A stretch of 64,000 nt of DNA from Chrysaora quinquecirrha. Its lineage: Eukaryota; Cnidaria; Scyphozoa; Semaeostomeae; Pelagiidae. Shown in pieces: positions 24,401-39,400 of this stretch; positions within the stretch are counted from its first letter, which is position 1, and each line of letters starts with the position of its first letter. Below the pieces are notes generated by a model. That model made no database searches. It had not been told where the DNA came from and saw only the letters and a list, made by a program, of their open reading frames with translations. The position numbers and the translations under genes were made by a program. The stretch is taken from positions 2,006,077 to 2,070,076 of the forward strand of contig JACTAT010000004.1 in the NCBI GenBank assembly GCA_014526335.1, read 5' to 3'.

Positions 24401-27400
24401 TGTTCAGCCGGATCTCCACTAGACTCATTACTATCCTCCCGCTCTTTCAGAAACAGCTTCTAACAACTACATCAACATACAGCTGTTTCCTCAGAGTGGC
24501 AGTTGCAGCGGGGTGGTGGAGTGCGGAGGAGCGTAGACTACGACGAATGTAATAAGTCTAGATCTCCATTGGGCGAAATTCTTCCCGCGAAGAGTACTTG
24601 TTCGTTCCTACGCATGCGCAGTACTGCATTTTCGCTTCAATTTTTTTGTTGCGAAAGCTACGCGCGAAGGTTCTTGCCTTGAAATCCATTTTAATGTGAG
24701 CCATTACGTGCCATACCCTTGCATGAATGGCAAATGAATGGCAAATTCAGTAGTCCTAAAAATATATTTCTATTGCTATTGCATAGATGGGAGCTCTAAG
24801 GTAATTTTACCTGCGGTTAACCCTACCTGCAATCTTGGTTGGACAGAATATATTTGAACAGCGAACATAGGTTTGCAATTTTCCATAAATCCCCCTTCTC
24901 CCCCGTTACTTTGTTGCTTCGAACAGTTGTCTTGCTTTTCTGCCAACCTTTTTTTCGGGGGTAATGTTTTAAAAGTACAAAATTGCGAAAATAGGCGGTA
25001 TACCTTGGAAAAGAGGCCCTGTTCAAATATTTTGTCGACTGGGTATTTTGCTGTCCAAAGAGCCCCCCCCCCACGAAAAACTGTTGTAAAGCCTCGTTTT
25101 AAGGCTACTGAAACTCTAACTTTTACAAGAAATTATCTGGGATGTTATGATTTTGTTGTTACGTGTTTACTTAATCGCTGTTGACATAGAAACCAAATGA
25201 AAAAGGTGCAGTTACATGTTCAATGCACACATCTGAACTTTTTATTTCCAAAATTTTGCAAATTTTGACACGTGCTAATTTTGACACAAATACCAAATAC
25301 CATATAAAGAATATAAGATTTGTCAAATTCATGTATATTTGAAAGTTTCTGGCACAAAATTTTTTTTAAATTTGTTTGCCCCAAGATGCTAATTTTTCAT
25401 CGATAAAGAATTAGGCCAAAATTATATTTATATTTCCATGACGTCATGATGACGTCAGAGTATTAATATCGTGACAAAGCTTGGCTAATCTTTATTGTTT
25501 GATCCAAGGGCCCTTTGAACTACTACATTTTATAGCTCTAGTTGTTCTACATTCTGAGATACCCTCCGGTCTGAGGATAATCGAAAAAGCCCGGTCCAGA
25601 TGGTGTTACAGAAAGTTGACTGTACCGTTATCTTTTATAGTGAAGTAATTCTTTTTTATTGTTAATAGGTCGATTCAAGACAATACCCTGTAACGATTCA
25701 TTTCAACCGACGAACTCCTTCGTGCTACGTCACTGAAGCTTATAACAAGGTATTGCTAAATTTCTCTGTATTTTTTATTTGATTTCTATTCTTAATAGAC
25801 GCTTGCCAGAGCCACTCGAATCTTCAGATGTGGTCTTGTAATGGCTAAGCCAGCTATTTTCATATGTCATTGTGTCTCGAATATAACAGACAATGAACCG
25901 TTTCGCAAAGACAAAGTTTGCGAAAATTTGTTGCTGGTGTTTTTTTAGCATTAATTGTCAATATTAAAATGATTTTTCAAACGACATGTTTGACGGTTAT
26001 CAAATATCAACGCAGCAAGTAAATACTTTTGAGAAACGGCGTCCGTTTAGGCCTGGCTACACTAGGAGACATGTTACGCGCGACATTGATGTCCCCTCGG
26101 TGTCTCCCAGTTTAGCCACCTCAGAAACTTTGTAGTGCGCGGCAAAATTTATAGCAAGAGACACACAAATGTTTCTGGAAAACAACAGAAACATTTCTTG
26201 TCTCCGCAAGATGCAAATGAGTCGGGGAAATGTTGCTCGCTTGTCACTCGCATGTTTAGCCACCCTGGGAGACACGCCGAATACATTGTTGCCCGCGACA
26301 AATCTCCGAGCTGTAGCTTTAGGTCTCCTAGTTTAGATCTATGTATTTCATTGTTCTGGCCCTTGCACTATTGATTTTGTTGATAATTCAAGCAATGTTG
26401 TTTGTCCGTTTTGCCACATCACAAAACATTGCTTGACAAGCAAAATTTTCTCAACAACGTTTTTCAAAAATTTCAAAAACTTTTATGCGTGTATCAAAGA
26501 AAGATGTTGCACGAGCAATGTTTTGTGATATGGCCAAAAGATCTAGCACCTTGCTTGATAAGCAAATTGTGAATGTTTGACTAACAATGTTTGATCGTTT
26601 GGCGAGCGTATAAGAAATTCTGTTTGACCTTTTCAGTATGACCCATGGTTTTAGCTTACCGTTGCGTTGCAAATTATGATATCCGATGTTTTTCCTAGGT
26701 CTGCAAAATACACAGGACCCTAAAACCTGGAGGAATCTTAGTGTTTTTGACTGGACAAAATGAAGTTCATTCGTTATGTAGGAAACTAAAAAGGACATTT
26801 CCTTCAAAAGATCAAACAAAAAAGCAATCAATTACTGGTGGAAACGATAGGATGGGAAAACAGCGAAACGCAAAGCGAAAGATTGGCAAATTCAATCTTG
26901 ATAAGTAAGTAGAAAGGCGCATTGTATTTTGGGAGCTATCCCGCGATCTCTTCTGTTTTTCTCAATATAACCATACCGAACCATTAGACTTATGCACCTT
27001 TTTAACTTGGACTCTCGTTTTCAAACTTTACCCCGGGTTCAGTTTAAGCGTAAAAGGTACTGAGTTAGAATCTGAAATCGAAATGTTTCTGTGACGCAAT
27101 TTTCAAATTTTTTGAAAACGAGGCTCTTCTCTGAAAAGGTGCATGACCTGAGTCGTAGTTATCGCTATTTAGTGAAACTGTTGAACGCTCAAAATACATT
27201 GTTGGCGATCAATTGACGAGTTTGACTGATCTCAGTTCGGTGTTAGTCTCTGTTTCATGAGCGATAACTGGGATAACTGGGTAAAAAGTCTACCGAGACA
27301 CAGGTGGGGGAACACAATTGGTGTCAAAAGTGTTATGTCAAAGAATCTGAATCCCTATTAACCGAAAGAAAAGCCGTAAAAACCCTTAAAAATCAACAGA

Positions 27401-30400
27401 AAATCCGTAGTAATATCAAAATTATACAAATCTCCAAAAAATCCAAGATCATTCTTTGGAGCCTAAGGAATTTACACTGGGAAACCCAAAGGTAACCAGA
27501 AATTCAAGAAACTTCATATATTGAATATGGTATATGGAATATGGAATAGGTATTTTGAAAGTTTGTTTTCTGTCCAGCATGAATTGTTCTTCCTAAAGAT
27601 AAGCAAAGAAATGCAAAAAACAAACAACCAAGCAAATAAACAAAAGCAAGCGAAAACGCTGCTGGGGATTCGTTGAACCCAAAAATGCCAAATCACGCCA
27701 GAAATATTCTATCTTTACGACTATCCTAATTTTTAGAAGTTCTCACTTTGCTCTTCACTTTCTGAAAAAGCAAAAAGTTAGTGTAGAAATGTCGAAAGTC
27801 AGCTAAGTAAGTTAAATATTGGCTGATATATTGCCATCCGAAGAAACACATTTCAGTAGGAAATCACTGTATATATGACAAAATCTCAGCCAAAATTTAA
27901 CATTTTTAGCTGATTTTCGACATTTCTGCACTAATGTTTATGCTTTTTCAGAAAATGAAGAGTAAATTGAGAAAATTCTAAAAATAGATCTTTGTGACAT
28001 CACACTTCGGTACTCTTAGCATTTTCTTTAAAAAATTGCATGCAGTTATCAGAAAGGAATTGTTCTGCATAATTTGTCATCGCCTGCGACTGATTTTGCG
28101 AAATTTGTTGTGATGAAAATTTTCCATTCTTACAGCTATTCCGCTGACCAGCAACAAGATTCTTATGCTGAATTAGAGAATGATGATTATGATGACGATC
28201 AAATGGATGTTGACTCTGACATGGTGGGTACTGTACTTGAAACAAACTGTTTGTAATTTTGATTTTAATTGAAATACCTTAGGTCAAAATGCGTACGCAA
28301 ATGAACGCAAATGAGAAAATTTCAAAATTGCGAGAAAATATTTTTCGGCACAAATACAGAGTCCAGAAAAGTGTTCTACCTTCCTCCAGACAAAAATACC
28401 CCTAGCTGGAACCTTCCTCGCTTAACAATGAAAAATAGTCGTGTTTTGGGTGTCGCAAAATATTTTCTATTGTTCTAACGACAACCTAGCCTTAAACAAG
28501 ATTCTGTCATAGGACACAAAATACTTGACAACCCAAATTGTGCAAACATTACAGCGAGGATAGTTCTCAATTTATTCGCTTTGGCAAAGCAAGATCTTTG
28601 TTTGATTCTGGAGTGTGGCATCTGTCTATATCAAAACAAAATGCCGCTTCTGTGTAGACAGAAAGAGTTCGTTTTCTGGCTTGGATTCTTCAGTTACTCA
28701 TATTGGTCTTCCCGCTCTATGACTGTATCCTGCAAGCTGACTGGTGTTTAAAACACAATGCCAATTCAGCGCTACTTTCTGACTGGTGCCTGTCGATCTG
28801 CATCTGGGTATAATTTCCGCCTTCACAAGTGTTTCAGCCTGTTTCTGACGTTTATAATCCGAGGAGAGTCAGACGGAAATAGCTTTTAAGTATGTCCAGA
28901 AATGTTGTCGCTGTTTCTTGCAATTTCGAAGTTTTGTACTACCCACAGACTAGAATGAGATAATTATTAAGTTTTTGGTGATTACAAAAATGTTCATGCT
29001 TTTATTTTATTTTTATTTTTGGATATTCGGGAAGGTCCTTTGTCAATATGGGTTAACATAATTACATATATTCTATTTATTAATTATCGATTTAGATTAG
29101 TTTCCTATGTATATTTTGTATGTAGAAAGCTAGAAATTAGAGAATCGATATAAAATAAGTTGACAAACAAACAAACTCCTCGCTCAAAGAGGGCAATCGG
29201 CCCTGAGTGGTCTTTGTAGTAGCTTTTCAAGGCTTTTGTAAAGACCGTAACATGCAACAAGCAACATGATTGAGAGCAGCGTAGCGTAGTGGTTAGCACT
29301 TGCGCCATTTGGGCTCAAGGTCTGTGGTTCAAATCCAGGCTAGGGAGCACAAATTTACAAGGTGTAAAAACCTTGCTCTCTGTGACACCGCACCAAGGTG
29401 TAAAATTGGTACCTTACGGATGAAGGCCTTAAAACCTTTTCGTATCGCCGACTGTATGGTTGCAAGCGAGTCGATATATACTCCCCAGGGACTATAGCAA
29501 AAAAATTGGGAAAAATGGCCTGATGTAAGGGGGTAAATAGTTAAGGGGGTAAAGAACTGCTGAATATGTCCAGTGGTAGATAACGGCGCTATATAAAAGC
29601 CATGACCTTTACCTTTACCTTTACCTGTAAAGCATGTTCTCATCTGTACTTTTCTTTGAAATAACATCAGCCATTTTGTTTTACTTTAAATTTTCTGTTT
29701 TTTGAAGGACGATACTGCATATGATTTATCGGTAGACACTTCGTTGCCTTTGCACGTTCTGCCTTTGTATTCTTTGCTTTCCACAGAGAGGCAAGCTAAG
29801 GTAGGTTCCATTTTATTGCTTCTAAACCTAGTTTTATATAAAGCTAGTTGAAGCTAGGTTGGAGTTGTCGTCGTGTAAAACCATCTTAAACGTGGTTTCC
29901 TTATTGTCGTAAGCGGCCGGGATGTGCTATATAGTGCGTTGTAGCGTTAAGCTCCCTGTTAAGTATTTCTATATAATTTCCTGGCTAAATATCGCATTTT
30001 CATGTTTTCTACAGCTAAACAATTGTTTCTGTTTGACCAGTTTACACCTGTTCTGAATATGACAGGAAACTTTGAGTGATCAGTCTTCAGTCGGCTCTCA
30101 ACTGTGCGAAATCCATCGCGGGATGACATTATTGTTACATTTCGTCATTCTCTGCGACGAATCGTCTAACAGATAATGCAATACTGTGCATTCAGCAAAG
30201 ACACTTTTCCCTTCGTGCATAATATATCTGCTACACCTTTACAAAGAAATGGTCATGCAAATGAATGAAATTTTTCGATGTTTTTTAATTAACTACTTGT
30301 TATTTTCTTATTCATAAACTCAAACGAAAATAACTTTATTTACTTATCATACTTATATCTACTTTACGCTAAGATAAAATATAAGAATTATGTCCTACAA

Positions 30401-33400
30401 GTATAGTAAAGTCAGTATAGTGATTTATGCAATTCATGTCGATCTCACCAAGCATAGCACATCGTTTCCTGACCGCCTGCTCAAAAGGAGGAGGTTCGTT
30501 GTTTCATGAAAATCAAACTCATTAATCAACGAAATCGCTATCGACGTGTGAAGACTGTTAATCACTCACAAGCTTATTCACTGTATACTCCCTTGGGTCC
30601 TAACTTATGCAGTACTGCAATTCTAACTTTCCACAAAATACCTTCCTTTCTAAAACAATGTGTCACGCTTATATCCTTCTTCCTTGTGTATGGGATAAGT
30701 AAACTCATCTGTCTTTGAATATAGGTCCAGTTTCACGACACAAGAATTTTTTTAGGAAATACGTGTACTTCGACTGATAAATATACTGTCTCGAAAAGCC
30801 CCTCTGAATTTTGAAAATCTTTTTCGTATAGGTATTTGAACCCTGTCCTGATGGTACTCGATTATGCGTGATAGCCACAAATGTCGCTGAAACATCTTTG
30901 ACTATTCCTGGTATTACATATGTGGTTGATTCAGGAAAGGTAAGAAATTAGCAGTTTCAATTGCGTAGATAGGTTTTGTAGCAGACAATCTTTGTATTTT
31001 ATTTGTGACAGTTCGCTTTGTCGCTGAATATACTTTGTATTTATTTCTTAACACACTAGAAAATTACTTGTTGCCTCCTAAGCTACACTTCAATCTTGAA
31101 AATCCTAAATGCCTGCCTTTCTTGTCAAAATAGCTAGAATATTACTAAACTCATGCAAAAGCTTCTTAATTTCCTGAAATGTGTGGGTTTTTTATACTGA
31201 TACTGACAGTGTAGAAGAATGGGAAATTCAGTTTGAAAAAAGCACAGCTGACTACCGACTTTGGTTTTGGAAAGATTGCAACTTCAACGTCTGCTCGAAA
31301 ATTGTGCCACAACAATTAATAGGAGTGATCTCTGACTACCCCCATAACGCATTTACAGACTTTTTTAGGAGGGGGTTAGCCAACCTCGTCCCCAGGTCTC
31401 AAATCGAATTTCCTCGAATCTCAACCGTCAAATCAAATTGTGCCCTGGTACCGGCCACAAAATCTTCCAATACTGGCAATTTTGGCCTAGGAATCAAAAC
31501 AAGATGTAGATTCCGAAAGCAGATGTTCTTAGAAAGGAAATGCAAAGAATTTCATTGATAACTGTAAGGCAAGATACAATATCTCATGTAGCATCATTAT
31601 TTGATTTTTATAGAGGTTTTTTACATAGTTTTCGGTCTATTTTTGTGTGAAATTTTGAAGAAACTGTGACGTCACTTAAAATTTCTATTGTTTGAACAGC
31701 AAGTCAAATTGGGAATAGACAAGGCCGATACCAGGGTCAAATATGGACATCGGAGTTTCACGTACAGGCCCCTTCACCCTGGGGACGAGGTTGGGGGTTA
31801 GCAAGGCCTTTTCGTGAGCAACATTACGCGTGTGTGATAAATCGCATGCGCAACTCATTTTGCATGTGCGACTCCTTTGTTTCTGTGTATTATTGTGTAG
31901 TGCGAGCAGTTTAAACAAGGAATTTCGAGGTAGCTGGAAAGAATTAAAACTAGATCACACGCGTCAAGCATAAACGCCTGGGTTAAGCATTTCATGAAAC
32001 TCAATTCCTATTCAAAGCATCATTTAAGAGTTATATTTTAATTTTTTAGGTGAAAACAAGATGTTATGACACATTGACTGGTGTTTCTTCATTCAGGTAA
32101 TAAATTTGTATCTTTGTATTATTGTGTAGCGCGAGCAATTTCAAGCCCGATAAAACCACTTTTAGATTTATTGATAGTAATGAAACATGTTGAAACATTC
32201 TGAAAACATTTGAGAGCGGTTTTTCTTATTAAGGACGTTTATTTTCCTGCTTTCATTGCTATGCTGTAGTTCTGTATAGCAGGGGAAAGCTTTGTAAGGG
32301 CCAATCAGGCGTTTGTTTACATTTCTCATATTGACCAATCAGAAGCCTTCTAGTTGCCTCCTCTCTCCCTTAACTGCAAGGGAAATCACCTGTTGAATTT
32401 TACGCTGTGTAAATCTAATAATTTTGTAAACTTAAAATGCGATAAAAAGTCCAAGTGAATCTTGATTTAATTCTATTAATCTTACCGCTGTATCCGGCTG
32501 GCTGATTGGTGTTTAAAACACAATGCCAATTCAGCTTCTTTTTCCGACTGGTGCATTTCGAGCTGCATCTAGGTATAAATTCCGCGTTAGTTAATAGCTT
32601 CGGTCTGTTTCTGACGTTCATACTCTCTGAGGAGTGTCGGACGAAAAATGCTTTCAAGTATGCCCGAAAATACTTCCGCTGTTTATCGCAATTTTGAAGT
32701 TTTGTACTACTCAAAAACTATTTAATTTTCTACAGCTCGATTATTTATTTGATTTAGTATAAAAACTTTCTTTGCATTTTTGCCCTATTTGTCCCTCTTC
32801 ATGTTAAACAAAGCAAAACAGCCAGCTGCAAATCATTGAGGTGAATGTTCTGACGCATTTTGCACAAGAACAGAATTCCATCGCTAGAATTTCGCTTTTT
32901 TCTTCTTCATCGCTAGATAATAATTTGAAATTTTATGCTGAGTCTTTCATTTTATTAGCATATTTTGAATCATTTGTTTGTGATCGGCAAAATATTTTCT
33001 TTTCCTTTGAAGCTGATCTTGTAGGCCCTTTTGGTCTACCTTACCTTACATAACCTACCAAAAGGTTGTCTTTTGTTTTTTAGGGTCACGTGGACATCAA
33101 AAGCATCAGCCAATCAGCGAGCTGGTAGAGCTGGTCGTGTTGAACCAGGGCATTGTTATAGGTAGGTTAGATGATAAAAGAATATATTAGATTAAAGTGA
33201 AAATAAGTTAGGGCCCATATACACTACGACTTAAAATCTTTCTTACACGGCAGGGTGCAGAGCAAAGAAGTGTGAATTCCAGAGTTTCCGACCTAACTTT
33301 TCTGCACAGAAAAATTAACACCTGTCAATTATTCGGACCCTTGGTGACGGTTCTGATAGTTGGACTTTTCTTAATGTCTACAGAGTTTGTGAACATTTTA

Positions 33401-36400
33401 ATCTGCGATGACAGGAATCATTAAGAAAACAAAAGAATTAGAAAATAAGGGATGCTCGAGAGCATCCCTAACTTAATTGGTCGGCCCTTTGTTCCTTACT
33501 TGTGAAAAAAGTAAGGAGAATTTCCTAACATCGACAAGAATGTAAGAAAGTTGCTAGTGTATATGGTCCCTTAAAAAGGAATGTAACATTAAAAACATAT
33601 TGCACCCATTCCTCTAATTTTAATATTTAATACTTATTCATTAGCACTTTCAAAGCGTGAGGTATCATAGGCATTGAATTCATGCCATTTTTATTGGCAT
33701 TCGGAAGTAAGGATATGCTAGCTAGAACCAAATGCTTAGCGTCTTAGTTTGGTAATTGGTTTAAGTTAGGGTCTAAGTTAGGTAACGTTTGATTAACACT
33801 AGAAATTTTTAAGAGCGAATGAAGAATGAAATTTGAAAGAATGTTTGCTGTCTGGCCTCTTGAAACGTTTGTTTGACGTTGATTCGAAATCCAAAGTTAC
33901 CTGTTGACAAAGTGCAAGGGTACAAGGAAATTTCTTGCCTGCATTAGGCAAGCCATTCGGAAGGGCTGGCGAAGAGACTCAAATTGCTTGCGATTTAGGA
34001 CAGGTGAAGTTTGTCATATGCAGTGGTCGCAAAAACTTTCGCAAGCCCATTCTGCTTGTTCCAAGCCAACCAACACAGTTCGGAGGCAATATTTTGAAAT
34101 GTGGCTAATGATCAAAAGCAACTTAAAGGATTGTTTCACAGAGATTGCGTGGCCAATGCCTACAGATTGTAAGCACATAAAGACACTCATTTGTTTGTTT
34201 GTTTGTTTGTTTGTTTATTTGTTTGTTTGTTTGTTTGTTTGATTGTCTGTCTGTTTGCTTGCTTGTTTGTTTGTTTCATTTGTTTCATATGTTTCATTTC
34301 ATTTTCTGTCTGTTTGCTTGCTTGTTTGTTTGTTTGTTTTTTTATTGTCTGGCAGCTTGCTTGTCTGTTTGTTAGATTTGGTATTTTGTTTGTTTGTTTG
34401 TTGTTTGTTTGTTCTTTGTTTGACTTGATAGTTTGTTTGTTTGTCTGTTTGCTTGTTTGTTTATTTGTTTGATTTGATAGTTTTTTGTTTGTTTTTTTGT
34501 TTGTTTGTTTGTCTGTTTGCTTGCTTGTTTGTTTGTTTGATTCGATAGTTTGTTTGTTTGTTTCTTTGTTTGTTTCTTTGTTTGTTTGTTTGTTAGTTTG
34601 TTTATTTTTATTCATTTCTTTTTCACTTTTAGACTTTACTCATCTGCGATTTTTCAACATGATTTTGACGATTTTGCGGAAGCAGAAATTTGTCGAAAGC
34701 CAGCTGATGAACTTATGCTTTTAATGAAGGTATCAATCATCGAAAATATATGTTTTGTTTTTATATCATTGTTATATCTTTTCTTTTCTCTTCATTGTTG
34801 TATTGTAGCTATTAACGATCATTTTTTATGTTCACTGTTATTTTATTTTATTAGCTTTTATTCTTTGCATCTTTTCTAATTTGTCATTCGTTTTGTTCAC
34901 TTAGTTTTTCCATAATTAATTACTGTTGAGTACCGAATATCCGGGGTTTCGCAATATTGTAATCGGGAAGTTTGAAAATATGCTGGTAGAATAATAATCA
35001 CGTTCTTGGAAAAAGGGCAGTTTGAAAATTTGAAACATTAGTTTCAAAAATAAGGCTCGTGTATCTTTCAGAAAAATGAATTTTTATATATTTGATGCCC
35101 TTTTTTATTATTTTTACTTTTTTAGTTATCAATTACCTTATTGGTTTTTTTATTGTTTTTGTCTTTTTTCTACTGTTCCTATTTTTGTTGTGAGCTTTGA
35201 ACGAAAATTCTAGTCATTTTCTCTTTCTATGTTTATTTTTTTATTTGTGTCAATTGCTCATTTAAAAATACGTTTGATTATTTCGTTGATTTCACACTTC
35301 TCATTCATTCCATAAGATAATTTACTTTAATTTATTCCTATTTATTTTATTTTTTGTATCTATTTTTCCTTAGAAATAAATACAAATATTTATGGTGCTG
35401 AAGAAGGCTCAACATAGCCGTGACACAAAAATCAAACGGGAGGAAAGCCGTGGGATGTATGATTCAGAGAGTTACTCGGCGATTTCATTGAGCTCTATAG
35501 TTCAGTGGAAACGTTGGCTCTCTGGTCATGCAGTCCAGGTTCGAATCCCATCTACTGTGGTGTACCATTGTGGATAAAACTATTTTATTTTTTATTTATT
35601 CATACTGGTTGAGTTGTTTAATTTATCACGAAAAACAATTTTCTCATTTAAGGTATCCTTTGAGGCTATTTTTCAATCTGACTTATTCGAACTTTTTGCA
35701 TTTTCTCTGTATTTTTAACGTGCCAATAGTACATTTCTTATCTATTATTAACCATTGAAATGCTCGTTTCTCCATTTATTCTATTGTTGAGTTTCTTTTT
35801 GTTTATTTATTGCTTTTAACAGTAATTCCTTTTTAATGTCATAAATGATTATATCTATCTGAATTAATTAGTATATTTATTTATTAATTTGTTTATTACA
35901 TGTTTTCTAACATTTATTTTTTTCTTTAATCATTTGTCAATCCATGTATTTATTTTCTTAATTATGTACATATTTGTTTGTTTATTTGTGTAATTACGTA
36001 TTAAGGTATTCATTTATTCATTGCTTTACTTAATTATCCATTTAGAGTTATCATTCCATTTATTAATTTATTCATTTTTGATTAATTTAATAGTTTTTTG
36101 AATTAAATTAGAGTTATTTTGCGTTAAAATTGTCTTGTTTCTTGTTTATTTTTTTATTTATTTATTCATACATTAATTTTTATATTCCTTTATATGCTTG
36201 ATAATTAATCTCATTTAATCAATTATGTGTGAAGTCATTTTTATCAATCTGACTTTTCGCGTTTTTTGTGTATTTTGTTATTTTTTACTCATTTTTTACT
36301 TATTGATTAATGAAGCAATTTCTTTATTTATTTATTTATCTATTTATTTATTCATCCATTTATTAATCCATTTATTAATTAATTCATTTATTTATTTATG

Positions 36401-39400
36401 CCTATAATTCAATTGATGAATATATTTGCTTATTTATTTATATAAAAATCTATCCATTCTTTATTTATTGATATACAGTAATCATGCACAGTTCTTGTTT
36501 GGCTAGTAAATACCTGTTTTTAAAGATATTCCATAATTATACTTATATCAAAAATTTCTGGATTTTAAAATTAAAGAGCAAGTAATTCATGAAATAAATT
36601 TTGTTAAATATTTTATCATTTTTCTTTTTTGTTAAATTTTTTATGTGCATTTTTGTTTATTGTTTTATTTGTTTTATATTTTTCTCATCTTTTTTTTATT
36701 GTTACTATTAAATTAATTTATTTATCTGTTAAATTTTTGTCACACTTCATTAAGTTTGCTTTCAATGAGTAACATGATTATTATGAATAACATTGATTTT
36801 GTTTATTTCATTCAGAGCATGTCAATTGATAAAGTTAGCAGTTTTCCATTTCCTACTCCTCCTGATGCTAAAACATTGAAGGTAAGCATGTAAAGTGCAT
36901 GATTTTGTATGTCTATGTTTTTAGCGACAAAAGAAAAACAAAATATAAATCCCATTTTGATTACATTATTTCATTTTTATGTTATTTTCACATTTTATTG
37001 TTTTTGTTTTAAATTGTTTTAAAGTTTATAATTATATCTTTCATTTATTTTATTTAAATTTTTATTTAAATTTATTGTATTTTATTTTATTTTTACATTT
37101 TATTTTACGCTCATTTTACATCTTTCTCTCATTTTTTATATTATTTATCTAATTTCATTTTTATTTTATTTTTTTATTCTATCTTTTAATTTATTCATTG
37201 ATTTTTCTTATTTTTCATGGCAATTTTTTATGTTTTTCTTATATTACATTACATTATCTTTTATGTTTATTCTGTTTATCTTTATTTAACTTTAAATGAA
37301 AATAAATATTGAAAATAAAAAAGTAAAATCCCATTTCAAATGAATTATAATTGCCCCTTAATAATAAGTGAAACTGAAGATTATTTTGTTCAATCAAGAA
37401 ATGTTTAGCTGTCTGAATGAAAAGAGTCATATTTTTATCAGTTTATTTTTTTACAATTTTGCTATTAAAATTTTTGTTGCTCCCTGTAGGAAAGCCGTTA
37501 AAATATAAAACCCCAAAAATTTGCGTAATTTTAGCTTCTTTGGTTTGTTACCAGCAACCCTTACGAGGGCTCAGCATACAGTATAAAGATTGAATTGTTT
37601 TTAAAATTGCAAGTTAAGATTCCTCTTCTAGATGAATACCTTAAGGAAATTAATTTTCGCGGGAACTTATTTACGCGAAATTTTTTTCTCAGGAATTTCG
37701 CGGGAAAAACGGAATTTTTTCTCGCGGTTTTTCGCGGATTCATTGGTGAAGGGAATTTCACGGGAACTTATTTTCGCGGGTCAAATTATTTTTATATAAA
37801 AATAAAAGGAAACAAGGAATAGTTTGAGCGCCTGTCTTTCTTTTTTTGACTAGAAATCTTACAAACGAAACAAATGATAAATGATAATAACAAATGTAAA
37901 TACAGAAGCAAAAACCATATTTGGTTTTTCAGTGAAATATTTCTCTGTATTTGGCAAAAGCCTTCAAAATTTCCAGATTTTTTTTGAAATTTTGGAAATT
38001 TCGCGGAAATTTATCTTCGCGGATAAGCATGTTTTGGGAATTTCGCGGGAACTAATTTTCGCGGACAAGGCCAAAATCCACGAAAACCGCGAAAATGAAT
38101 TCCCGCGAAAATGAATTCCCTTAAAATAAATGAAATCATACAAATAATGAAAGTCAATATGGTTTCGTTTTGCTAAAGTTTGGAATTAGTTGGTTAAAGA
38201 ATTACACTTCCTTCCAGCTTAAACAAAATTAAAAGACGTTTTAGGGGCTACTAAAGTTTTTCATGATCCGTCGCATCAGCATCTCTTCCTGTTGTCTTTA
38301 CGATGATCTATGAATTTTATTCTTTCTTACTAACTTGGTATAATTTATTTTCCAGGCTGCTGAAGATTTGTTGGTAGATTTAGGAGCATTGGAAAAAATG
38401 AGAACTAAAAAAGGTATTTTTCTTGTTTTCATTTCCTGACAAAACCAGTTTTAAAGCCGGTTTTCCACTAGACTGATTTTTCCTCGCGCAGCGGGGTGGC
38501 TATTGTATTTGCATTGTTATTTATAACAATGGTCGATTATAAACGCCCCGTTTGAAAGTCGGATTGACTTCAACTTTTCCGCGGGGTCCTAGGGTGCTTG
38601 CCAATAAAGTCGCTCGAGAGCTTTTCAGACAAAGTCAATATTCTAACTGGAGCACTTATGTGCCTGATTCCTGTTTGAAATCCATAGGTACTGTGGTGGA
38701 TAATCACTACTGTGGTGGTACTTTTGGCGTACTGTGGTGGATAATCACTACTGTGGTGGGTTATTATGCTTGATGTGGTGGTAGTTTTGGCGTATTGTGA
38801 TGGATAATCACTACTGTGGTGGGTTATTATGCTTGATGTGCTGGGTTACTATACTTGTTGTGGTGGTAGTTTTTGCATACTGTGGTGGATAATCACTACT
38901 TGTGGTGGATAATTATGCTTGTTGTGGTGGTCGTTTTGGCGTATTGTGGTGGATAATCACTACTGTGGTGGGTTATTATGCTTGATGTGCTGGGTTACTA
39001 TGCTTGTTGTGGTGGTAGCTTTTGCGTACTGCGGTGGATAATCACTACTTGTGGTGGGTTACTATGCTTTATGTGGTGAATCTTTCAGAAGTGGTTTTCA
39101 AATTCACTTTTTTTTCGATGAACTTGAACTTTATTTTGGTCAGAGTAAGTGTTAGATTGCGTCGAAGGTTTTCGTAGCAAAATTTCAAGTAATAATAAGG
39201 CCTAAGGAAGTCTATTACCCTCACATTTCGCTTATTTTTACTAGGGTCTGTTTCGGCAAAGGTCTATATTTTAAGTGGGTGGGTTCGCAAAATCTTGGCA
39301 GCACATCCCAGTCCATTCATAAGTCATGTACCACCCTCCCCGGGTTCAACATGAAGAACAAGAAAAAGCAATTTTTAACAAAAAGGCAGCAGCTTGGTTC

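Noticed and set aside
29290..29345. tRNA gene
   Set aside because: It has A- and B-box-like words, but the acceptor and anticodon arms do not form and it continues into a SINE body.
33904..34242. Open frame of 112 residues (Cys/Lys/Arg-containing)
   Set aside because: No domain or paralogue recognised; it ends inside the microsatellite and lies in a DHX37 intron.
34187..34615. Long open frames on both strands (Asn/Lys/Gln/Thr and Cys/Leu/Phe/Val)
   Set aside because: They are direct translations of the TTTG microsatellite; any frame of this repeat is open.
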